NCBI RefSeq assembly: GCF_000425065.1 | Contig: NZ_AULB01000038.1 | Coordinates: forward strand, 1 to 64,000 | Reading direction: 5' to 3' | Source of the DNA: Actinomadura rifamycini DSM 43936 | GTDB taxonomy: Bacteria > Actinomycetota > Actinomycetes > Streptosporangiales > Streptosporangiaceae | DNA: 64,000 nt | Shown: piece by piece, positions 41,531 through 49,366 of the stretch | Position numbering within the stretch: position 1 is the first letter of the stretch | Layout: each line of letters starts with the position of its first letter | Notes under the pieces: generated by a model | What the model was told of the DNA's origin: nothing | Database searches by the model: none | What the model saw: the letters and a program-made list of their open reading frames with translations, nothing else | Program-made: the position numbers and the translations under genes

Positions 41531-42922
41531 TCAGCTCCCCGCCTCTCCCGGCGGCCCCGCCTGCTCGGCCCGGCGCGCCTCGTCCGATTCGCCGGAATGT
41601 TCCGGTTCACTGCCATGATCCCCCGCCGGACCCGGCCGTGTCCGCACCGTCCGCACCGTCCGCACCGACCGGGTGTCGAGCGCCATCTCGTCCGCCTTCG
41701 CCACGCCCGACCGCAGCCGCACCGTCCCCGACTCGCCGTCCACCACCTCCACCACCCGGTCCAGCAGCCCCGCGATCTGCTCGTTCCCCACCTCGCGCGC
41801 CAGCACCACCGCCCGGCCGAGCCGCCGCGTCGCGGTCTCCTCGTCCCCCGCCCGGCGCGCCTCCAACCCCTCCCGCACCGCCTCCGCCAGCTCCGACTGC
41901 CCCGTGTGGTGCGCGACCCGCCGGTTGATCCGGGTGGACCGCGCCTCGTCGTCCGTCCACTCGGCCAGCACGTTCCCCGACGCCAGCACCGCGCCGCCCG
42001 GCGCCACCAGCTTCACCCACGCCGCCCGCATCCGCTGCCCGATCGCGCCCGCCGGGACCCGCACGCACAGGTGGTACTCGCGCGCCTCGCTGCCCCACGC
42101 GCCCACCGGGTAGTCGCCCGTCCGCTCCCCGGACGCCACGCGGCGCGCCGTCAGGTCCTCGACCGCCGGGACCATCTGCTTCACGAACCGCAGCTCCGCG
42201 GCCTGCGGCGTCCACACGCGCAGCGCCACGTCCGCGACCCGCTTGCCCATCGCGGTGCGCGCCATCGCCCGGAAGTCCGCCTCCAGGTCGGCCGGGTCGG
42301 GGACGTCCAGGAACCCGCCCAGCAGCGCCGACGCGATCTTGCGCAGCTCCGCGACCTCCCAGTCCGTGCCGACGCCGCGCGCGTCGCACACGAACCGGCC
42401 CGCGCACCGCCGCAGCACCGCGTCCAGCTCCGCCGCCGACTCGTGCTGGTTCTTGCCGTCCGTCAGCAGGATCGCGTGCCGCACCGCGCCGTCGTGCCCC
42501 GCCAGCAGCCGGTCCGCGAGCCGCAGCCACGACCCGATCGCCGTCCCGCCCGCCGCGTCCAGCCGCCGGACGGCGCGCACCGCGCTCTGCCGCGTCCGCG
42601 CGTCCGCGCGCACCAGCCGCTCCCCCTGCGGGAAGACCATCCGGGGCCGGTTGGCGCCCGCGACGACCGCGAAGTGCACGCCGTCGCGCAGCACGTCGAC
42701 CGCCGTGGCCGCCGCGCGCTTCGCCGCGGCCATCTTGCCGCCGAACGACATCGACCCGGACGTGTCGATGACGATCACCTCGGCCGCCGCTGCGTCCGTC
42801 CCGGCGCCGCCCCCGCCGGGCGCCCGCGCCTCCACGGACACGATCGCGTGCATGTCCCGCCCGCCGTCCGGCAGGTACGGGTTCTGGTCGACGCTGATCC
42901 GGAACTCGGGAAGGTCGCTCAT
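41531..42922 (-). CDS. VWA-domain protein with MIDAS motif
   Basis: 463 residues from ATG 42922 (GGGAG 8 nt upstream; ATG 43003 is possible but lacks one). The von Willebrand A domain (about 45-215) has the MIDAS DTSGSMS, Thr in GGTAIGSW and the Asp in LTDGKNQ. The C-terminal part is beta-rich then helical and ends acidic. Such cytosolic VWA proteins are metal-dependent protein-binding scaffolds. Only 4 bp separate it from the FHA gene. Confidence 0.9.
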   Translation of the reverse strand: MSDLPEFRISVDQNPYLPDGGRDMHAIVSVEARAPGGGGAGTDAAAAEVIVIDTSGSMSFGGKMAAAKRAAATAVDVLRDGVHFAVVAGANRPRMVFPQGERLVRADARTRQSAVRAVRRLDAAGGTAIGSWLRLADRLLAGHDGAVRHAILLTDGKNQHESAAELDAVLRRCAGRFVCDARGVGTDWEVAELRKIASALLGGFLDVPDPADLEADFRAMARTAMGKRVADVALRVWTPQAAELRFVKQMVPAVEDLTARRVASGERTGDYPVGAWGSEAREYHLCVRVPAGAIGQRMRAAWVKLVAPGGAVLASGNVLAEWTDDEARSTRINRRVAHHTGQSELAEAVREGLEARRAGDEETATRRLGRAVVLAREVGNEQIAGLLDRVVEVVDGESGTVRLRSGVAKADEMALDTRSVRTVRTVRTRPGPAGDHGSEPEHSGESDEARRAEQAGPPGEAGS

Positions 42923-43006
42923 CGGGCGGGCTCCCTGGTCGGGGACGGGGGGCGGGGCGGCGGCGGGGGGCGCGTGAGGCGTGGGGGGCGTGGGGGGCGT
43001 CATCGG

Positions 43007-45301
43007 CTACAGCAGCGTTCTCGGGCGGACGGCGTTGGCCCGCCGGACCATCGCGTGGCGGACGTCCCGGGTGTCGGCGAGCTTGGCCAGCAGCCGGTAC
43101 GTCTCCTCCAGGCGCGCGCGCAGAGCGGGCTCCCGCAGCGGCGTGCCGAGCAGCCTCCGGCCGGACCGGAACCGCGCCGCGGCCGACCCGCCCGCGTCCC
43201 CGCCCGCGCCCGCCCGCACCCACGCCAGCGCCGCCTCCAGCACCTCGGCCGTGAACGCGGCGCGCCGCTCGGTGTCCAGCCGCAGCGACTCCAGCCGCCG
43301 CCCCGCCGCCAGCAGCGCCGCCGCCGACAGCGCGCCCGGCTCCCGGCCCCGCACCGTCGCCGCGACCGCCGCGAGCTGCGCCGCCAGGTAGTCGCTGGAG
43401 ATGCGCGGCACCGCGTCCAGCACCCGCTCCGCGCCCGCCCGGTCCGCCGCCGCGAGCCGGACGCGCGCCAGCCCGAACGCCGCGCTCACGTGCGTCGGGT
43501 CGGTCCGCCACACCGTCTCGTAGTAGGGCCCGGCGGACGCCGCGTCGCCCCGGCACTCGTGGCAGAACGCCAGCGCCAGCTTCGGCGCCTGCTCCCCCGG
43601 CATCAGGTCGTACAGGCCGTTGAACGCGCGCGCCGCCGCCGCCGCGTCGCCGCCCGCCAGCGCCCGCACCCCCCGGTACCAGTCGACCCGCCAGTCGCCC
43701 GGCCGCTCCGCCTCGATCTCGTCGAGCAGCGCCGCCGCGCCGTCCGGGTCGCCCAGCCCGATCCGCGCGCGCGCCAGCGCCAGCCTCACCTCGGGAGACG
43801 CGACCGGCGCGGTGCTCAGCGCGGCCGCCAGGTCGCCCGGGTCGCGGGCCGTCAGGCCCGCGAGGAACGCCGACGCCGGATCCGCCGCCGGGACCAGCGG
43901 GGCGGGCAGCGCCGCCGCCGCCGCGGCCGGCTCCGGCACCCGCAGCACCCGCGCGGGCGCCGCACCGCCCGGCCGCGCCGCCTCGACCTCCGCGCCCGCC
44001 GTGTACTGCTCGGGCCCGAACATCGACGACGGCGCCGGGCGCGGCCGTCCGTCCTCCGCCGACAGCACCTCCCGGAGCACCCCGGTCAGCTGGTCCGCCA
44101 TCTCCGCCGCGCTCCGGAACCGGCGGGACGGGTCCGGGTGCGTCGCGCGCCGCAGCACCCGGTGGTACGAGTCGTACCGCTCGAACAGCGGCACCTCGCG
44201 GCGCGGCGGCAGGCTCCGCAGGTGCCGCGCCGTGTACCCGCGGAACGGGAAGCTCAGCACCGCCAGCGTCCGGCCCACCGTGTAGAGGTCCGACGCGACC
44301 GACGGGCCCCGCGACGCCACCTCCGGCGCCTGGTAGCCCGGCGTGCCGAACACCGGCCCGTCCGCGTCCGACATCCGCCGCACCCCGCCGAGGTCGATCA
44401 GCTTCAGCTGCTCCTCCGACTGGATCGCGTTGTCGGGCTTGAAGTCGCAGTACAGCAGCCCCACCCCGTGCAGGTAGCCGAGCGCGCTCAGCACCTCCAG
44501 CCCGTACGCGATCACCTGCCCGAGCGGCAGCGCCGCGTCCTCGCCCTCCGCGTCGCGGCGGCTCAGCAGGATGTCCTTCAGCGACCGGCCCCCCACGTAC
44601 TCCATCACGATGTAGCCGGAGTCGCCGTGCCGCACGAAGTTGTAAATCTTGACGATGTTGGGGTGCTCGACCTCCGCGAGGAACGCCCGCTCGGCCGCCG
44701 CCGCCGCGAGCGAATCCGCGTCCCCGGCGTCCAGCAGGCCCTTCAGCACCACCCACCGGCCGCTCACGTTGTGGTCGCGCGCCAGATACACCCAGCCGAG
44801 CCCGCCGTGCGCCAGGCAGCCCAGCACCTCGTACTGCCCGCCGAGCAGATCCCCGGGGCGCAGCTTCGGCGTGAACGAGAACGCGTGCCCGCAGCGCGCG
44901 CAGAACCCCTCCGTGCGCCCCGGGCGCCCGTCGCGGCTCCGCCCCACCTGCTCCCCGCACCGGCTGCAGAACCGCCGGCTCTCCGGCACCACCGGGTTCC
45001 GCATGACCGCCGACGCCGGATCGCGCGCCGGGACCGGCGGCACCTCCACCAGCCCGGCGCCCAGCATCCCGCGCCGCCCCGACCCGCTCCCGCCCGACCC
45101 GCTCCCGCCCGACGGCGCCTCCGGGCCCCGCGCCCCGCCCGGCCCGTGCGCCCCGCCCGGCATCGTCGCGGCCGAGCCGAGGGACGCACCGGACCCCGAC
45201 GGGTCCGGCGGCGGCTCGTCCGGGGGCGCCATGCCGCAGACGTCGCAGAAGCCGTCCTCGTCCACGACGCCCGCGCAGCCGGGCTGGGCGCACCGGATCA
45301 T
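43007..45301 (-). CDS. pknG: PknG-like Ser/Thr kinase (zinc/rubredoxin-like, kinase, TPR)
   Basis: 764 residues, similar to the 750 of mycobacterial PknG. Two Cys clusters, a terminal one (MIRCAQPGCAG, CDVCG) and a rubredoxin-like pair (CSRCGEQ, CARCGHAF), precede the kinase. PknG-specific variants occur: LAHGGLGWVYLARD, VVLKGLL, YCDFKPDN instead of HRDLKPEN, and DLGGV instead of DFG. A TPR-type helical region fills about 480-764. No membrane span, so it is soluble. In mycobacteria it controls glutamate/2-oxoglutarate metabolism. ATGA overlap with the upstream coiled-coil gene. Confidence 0.93.
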   Translation of the reverse strand: MIRCAQPGCAGVVDEDGFCDVCGMAPPDEPPPDPSGSGASLGSAATMPGGAHGPGGARGPEAPSGGSGSGGSGSGRRGMLGAGLVEVPPVPARDPASAVMRNPVVPESRRFCSRCGEQVGRSRDGRPGRTEGFCARCGHAFSFTPKLRPGDLLGGQYEVLGCLAHGGLGWVYLARDHNVSGRWVVLKGLLDAGDADSLAAAAAERAFLAEVEHPNIVKIYNFVRHGDSGYIVMEYVGGRSLKDILLSRRDAEGEDAALPLGQVIAYGLEVLSALGYLHGVGLLYCDFKPDNAIQSEEQLKLIDLGGVRRMSDADGPVFGTPGYQAPEVASRGPSVASDLYTVGRTLAVLSFPFRGYTARHLRSLPPRREVPLFERYDSYHRVLRRATHPDPSRRFRSAAEMADQLTGVLREVLSAEDGRPRPAPSSMFGPEQYTAGAEVEAARPGGAAPARVLRVPEPAAAAAALPAPLVPAADPASAFLAGLTARDPGDLAAALSTAPVASPEVRLALARARIGLGDPDGAAALLDEIEAERPGDWRVDWYRGVRALAGGDAAAAARAFNGLYDLMPGEQAPKLALAFCHECRGDAASAGPYYETVWRTDPTHVSAAFGLARVRLAAADRAGAERVLDAVPRISSDYLAAQLAAVAATVRGREPGALSAAALLAAGRRLESLRLDTERRAAFTAEVLEAALAWVRAGAGGDAGGSAAARFRSGRRLLGTPLREPALRARLEETYRLLAKLADTRDVRHAMVRRANAVRPRTLL

Positions 45302-46533
45302 CGGGCGGCCTCACCCGCCCGGACCGTCCGCTGGTACTCCGCCAGCAGCGCCGTCGCCCGGCGCAGATCGCACGGCGCCGTCCACAGCACGTCCCGCGCC
45401 TCCTCGTACAGGGCGCTCAACCGCTCGTCCTCCGCCAGCCCCAGCCGCGCCGCCTTCGCCCGGTACGCGTCGAGCCGCCCCCGCAGCTCCGCCCGCCGGT
45501 CCAGCAGGCCCGTGCTCAGCCGCAGATCGCTGCGCGCCCGCTCCAGCGCGTCCTCCGCCGTCCGCTCCAGCTCCGCCACCCGCCCCGCCAGCTCCACCCA
45601 GCGGCCCGCCTCCCGCAGCCGCTCCAGCGCCGCCAGCCGGTCCCGCAGGCCCGCCGCCAGGCCCCGCGCCGGCTCCGGCACCGTCGACGACCCGATCTTC
45701 ACCCGCACCGTCGCGTACGCCTCGGCCGCCTCCGCCTCGACGCCCGCGACCTCCTCGACCGACTCCGCCAGCCGCGCCGCCACCCCCGCGTAGCCGTCCC
45801 GCATCCGCGTCACGCCCGCCAGCTCGTCGCCCAGCGCCCGCAGCGTCCCGCACAGCCGGTCGAGCCGCGACGTGTCCGCGCGTCCGTCCCGCACCAGCGA
45901 CAGCGGATCGGTGCGCACCACCCGGCCCAGCGCCGTCAGCTCCCGGCCCAGCCGGTCGAGCTCCGGATGCCGCGTGCCGTCCAGCGCGTGCGCCAGCTTC
46001 GCCGCGTCCCGCCACTGCGCCTCCGCCTCCTCCAGCGGCAGCAGCAGCGCCGACCACGCCGCGTCCGCCGCCGCGACCTCCCGCGCCACGAACTCGAACG
46101 CCTCCGACATCAGCGCCACCGCCTCGTCCAGCGGGACGCTCCGCTCCCGCGGCCCCAGCAGCGTCCGGTCCGCCAGCGGCACCTCGCCGCCCGGCAGCGG
46201 CACCGACGCCCCCGACAGCAGCCCCGACAGCTCCGCCAGCGTCGCCACGTCCGGGCGGGACGACCGGTCGCGCAGCCCCGACGCCTCGTCCAGCACCCCC
46301 CGGTACGCCTCGAACAGCCGCCACAGCAGCTCCAGCCGCGCCCGCGCCGCCTCCCAGCGCCGGAACGTCTCCCCCGTCAGGCGGGCGCCCTTCAGCAGCC
46401 GCAGCCCCTCGTGCCCCTCCAGCTCCACCAGCGACGCCGAGATGCGGTCGCGTTCCGCTTCGAGCCCGCGCAGGGCATGGTCGACCCCCTCCCGGCTCAT
46501 GGGCGCGGCGGCCCCGGCCCCGCTCTCGTCCAC
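45298..46533 (-). CDS. Coiled-coil protein, first gene of the pknG operon
   Basis: Up to 411 residues; GTG 46533 and ATG 46500 are both possible starts. It is almost entirely helical with heptad patterns (LRGLEAERDRISASLVELEG, LERLREAGRWVELAGRVAEL) and no signal peptide or membrane span. No family is recognised. It is translationally coupled to PknG and probably serves as a scaffold or substrate in the same complex. Confidence 0.75.
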   Translation of the reverse strand: MDESGAGAAAPMSREGVDHALRGLEAERDRISASLVELEGHEGLRLLKGARLTGETFRRWEAARARLELLWRLFEAYRGVLDEASGLRDRSSRPDVATLAELSGLLSGASVPLPGGEVPLADRTLLGPRERSVPLDEAVALMSEAFEFVAREVAAADAAWSALLLPLEEAEAQWRDAAKLAHALDGTRHPELDRLGRELTALGRVVRTDPLSLVRDGRADTSRLDRLCGTLRALGDELAGVTRMRDGYAGVAARLAESVEEVAGVEAEAAEAYATVRVKIGSSTVPEPARGLAAGLRDRLAALERLREAGRWVELAGRVAELERTAEDALERARSDLRLSTGLLDRRAELRGRLDAYRAKAARLGLAEDERLSALYEEARDVLWTAPCDLRRATALLAEYQRTVRAGEAAR

Positions 46534-46839
46534 GTCAGCCCCGCGTCTTCTCTAGGTCCCCGTGGGGGCGCGTCGCCCGACCGTGCGTCTGGGAGCACGG
46601 ATCGCACCAGGATCGGGCAGACACTCCCCATCAAGTGTGATCCGTGACACTAGGCGAGACAAGCTTCTTTCTCCACAGGCACCCTCCCCGCCGCCCCACG
46701 GCTTCCGGCGTTCGAAAGCCGTGGCCGTACTCTTTCCACCGGGAACGTCATGGCGCAAGATGGCGTTACCCAGATGAGCCTCAGCTGAAAGGAGCAGTGA
46801 GTCCGCAGTGTCGGACCCCAGTCATAGACCCGGTGCATC
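46534..46839. promoter_or_regulatory. Divergent control region of the pknG operon and CNNM gene, with a hairpin
   Basis: 306 bp. AGTGT (46634-46638) and ACACT (46647-46651) form an imperfect CRP-like repeat. A 9-bp perfect stem CCACGGCTT (46696-46704) with AAGCCGTGG (46716-46724) lies in what would be the leader of the rightward transporter gene. I could not match a known metal riboswitch such as the M-box. Confidence 0.4.
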
Positions 46840-48261
46840 GTGGTAACCGCTGTACTGGGTGTGCTCGCGGTGATCGTCCTCACCGCCGCCACCGGCTATT
46901 TCGTCGCACAGGAATTCGCCTTCGTCGCCGCCGACCGCGCGGCGCTCGAACAGGCCGCCGCACGCGGCGACACCTCCGCCAAACGGGCCGTGAAGGTCAT
47001 CGGCCGCGTGTCGTTCATGCTCTCCGGCGCCCAGCTGGGCATCACGATGACGACCCTCGTGGTCGGCTTCATCGCCAAGCCCGCCCTCGCCGAACTGATC
47101 GAACCGCTCCTCGCCGTCACCGGAATCCCCGAAGGCGCCACCGGAGCGATCGCCCTCGCCACCGGATTCGTCCTCGCGACGCTCATCCAGATGCTCCTCG
47201 GCGAACTGTTCCCGAAGAACCTCGCGCTCGCCCGCGCCGAATCCCTGGCGCGCGCTCTCGCCGCGTCCACCCTCGTCTACCTGACGGTCTTCGGGCCGCT
47301 GATCCGGCTGTTCGACCGTTCCGCCGAACGGCTCCTCCGCGCCGTCGGCGTCGAACCCGTCGAAGAACTCCACAGCGGCGCGACCCTCGAGGAACTCGGG
47401 GACATCATCGGCAAGTCGCACAGCTCCGGGCACCTGCCCGCCGACCTGTCCGGCCTGCTCGAACGCGCCCTCTCCTTCGGCGACCGCACCGCCGACGAGG
47501 TCATGGTCCCCCGCCCCCAGGTCCGCTCCATGCCCGCCGACGCCACCGCCGGCGACCTCATCGCCCTCATCCGCGACACCGGGCACAGCACCTACCCCGT
47601 CTACGGCACCGAGGTCGACGACATCGTCGGCGTCGCGGGCGCCCGCGAAGTCGCCGACGACTCCCTCGACCCCGCGACCCCCCTCGCCCGCATCGCCCGT
47701 CCCGCCCTGCTCGTCCCCGGCAGCCAGCCGCTGTACGGCGTCATCGAGCAGATGCGCGAGACCGGCGAGGAGTTCGCGTGCGTCGTCGACGAGTACGGCG
47801 GCCTCGCCGGCATCCTCACCTTCGAGGACGTCGCCGAAGAACTCGTCGGCGAGATCGCCGACGAGACCGACGCCCACGAGGACGCCCCCACGTCCGCGCC
47901 CGACGGCTCCTGGCTCGTCGACGCCGGCCTGCGCGTCGACGAGGTCTCCCGGCTCATCGGCCTCACCCTCCCCGAAGGCGACTCCTACGACACCCTCGGC
48001 GGGCTCGTCATGGCCGAACTGCGCCGCCTCCCCGCCCCCGGCGACCGCCACCCCCTCGACCTCGGCCTGCCCGTGTCGCCCCGCGCCCCCGGCGGCCGCG
48101 TCGAACTCGAAGTCGTCTCGATCGCGCGGCGGGTCGCGCAGAAAGTGAAGATCAGCGTGGCGGGTGACGAGGCCGCCGCCGACGCCGCCGACGCGGACGC
48201 GGACCGTCCGGAGCCGGCCCGCCGGGAGGCCGTCGACCAGGAGGCCGCATGGACCCGCTGA
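46840..48261 (+). CDS. CNNM/CorC-type transporter (hemolysin family), full length
   Basis: 473 residues. A DUF21 membrane domain (about 1-190: GYFVAQEFAFVAADRAALEQ, LGELFPKNLALA) is followed by a CBS pair (MVPRPQVRSMPADAT ... VVDEYGGLAGILTFEDVAEE) and a CorC_HlyC C-terminal domain. The family exports Mg2+ or Co2+ or tunes their uptake; the hemolysin name is historical. GTG start has a weak ribosome-binding site. It overlaps its paralogue by 13 nt. Confidence 0.9.
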   Translation: MVTAVLGVLAVIVLTAATGYFVAQEFAFVAADRAALEQAAARGDTSAKRAVKVIGRVSFMLSGAQLGITMTTLVVGFIAKPALAELIEPLLAVTGIPEGATGAIALATGFVLATLIQMLLGELFPKNLALARAESLARALAASTLVYLTVFGPLIRLFDRSAERLLRAVGVEPVEELHSGATLEELGDIIGKSHSSGHLPADLSGLLERALSFGDRTADEVMVPRPQVRSMPADATAGDLIALIRDTGHSTYPVYGTEVDDIVGVAGAREVADDSLDPATPLARIARPALLVPGSQPLYGVIEQMRETGEEFACVVDEYGGLAGILTFEDVAEELVGEIADETDAHEDAPTSAPDGSWLVDAGLRVDEVSRLIGLTLPEGDSYDTLGGLVMAELRRLPAPGDRHPLDLGLPVSPRAPGGRVELEVVSIARRVAQKVKISVAGDEAAADAADADADRPEPARREAVDQEAAWTR

Positions 48262-49259
48262 CCACCCTCCTGATCACCGTCCTGCTCCTCGCCGGCAACG
48301 GCTTCTTCGTCGCCGCCGAGTTCGCGCTCGTCGCCGCGGGCCGCCCCCAGCTCGAACGGGCCGCCGCGTCCGGCAGCCGCCCCGCCGTCGCCGCCCTCGC
48401 GGGCGTCCGCGAACTGTCCCTGATGCTCGCCGGCGCCCAGTTCGGCATCACGATGTGCTCGCTCGGCCTCGCCATCGTCACCGAACCCGCCTTCGAGCAC
48501 TTCCTCGAACCGCCCCTGCACGCCCTCGGCGTGCCCGAAGCCGGCTCGAAGGCGATCGCCCTCGCGTGCGCCCTCGCCGTCGTCACGTTCCTGCACATGG
48601 TCATCGGCGAGATGGCCCCCAAGTCCTGGGCGATCACCCACCCCGAGCGGGCCGCGCTCCTCCTCGCGCTCCCGTTCCGCGCGTTCGCGAAGGTCTCCCG
48701 TCCCGTCCTGGCCTCGCTCAACGCGACGACGAACGCCCTGCTGCGCCTCTTCCGCGTCACACCGAAGGACGAACTCGACGAGCACACCGACCCCGCCCGG
48801 CTCAGCCACCTCCTCGGCGAATCCCGACGCCTCGGACTCATCGGCCGGCACGACCACGAACTCCTGCGCCGCGCCATCTCCGCGCGCGAAGTCACCGTGG
48901 GCCGCCTCGTCGTCCCCGCGACCGCCGTCACCACGATCGCCCCGGACGCGACCGCCGCGCAGATCCGGCGCGTCGCCACCGCGAGCGGACACAGCCGCCT
49001 CCTCGTCCGCGGGCCCGACGTCCCCGGCATCGTGCACGTCCGAGCGGCGATCACCGAACCGAACGGCGACCGCCGCGCCGCCGACCTCGCACACCCCGCG
49101 CCCGTCCTCACCGCCGAGACCACCGTCCTCGACGCCGTCAGCCGCCTCCGCCGCACCCGCGCGCCGCTCGCCGTCGTCCACGACGCCGAGGGCGAGTTCA
49201 CGGGCATCGTCACCCTCGACGACCTGCTCGCCGAACTCCTCGCGACCAACCCGCACTGA
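48249..49259 (+). CDS. CNNM/CorC-type transporter (hemolysin family), short form
   Basis: 336 residues with the same DUF21 start (GNGFFVAAEFALVAAGRPQL, IGEMAPKSWAI) and a CBS pair, but no CorC_HlyC domain. The pair of long and short paralogues with overlapping genes is common in actinobacteria and suggests a heterodimer for divalent cation transport. Confidence 0.9.
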   Translation: MDPLTTLLITVLLLAGNGFFVAAEFALVAAGRPQLERAAASGSRPAVAALAGVRELSLMLAGAQFGITMCSLGLAIVTEPAFEHFLEPPLHALGVPEAGSKAIALACALAVVTFLHMVIGEMAPKSWAITHPERAALLLALPFRAFAKVSRPVLASLNATTNALLRLFRVTPKDELDEHTDPARLSHLLGESRRLGLIGRHDHELLRRAISAREVTVGRLVVPATAVTTIAPDATAAQIRRVATASGHSRLLVRGPDVPGIVHVRAAITEPNGDRRAADLAHPAPVLTAETTVLDAVSRLRRTRAPLAVVHDAEGEFTGIVTLDDLLAELLATNPH

Positions 49260-49366
49260 CCCGTCCGCCCGTGAAGATCATCACGCGCCCGCACTTTCGG
49301 CGGATGTGAGACGTTAGACAGGAGCAGAAGAGGAGAGAAACGGCCGCGAGGTCGATCGGGACGGGG

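Noticed and set aside
41525..45793. Very long plus-strand open frame opposite the pknG operon
   Set aside because: Arg/Pro/His-rich translation without any fold, antisense to three genes with clear domains.
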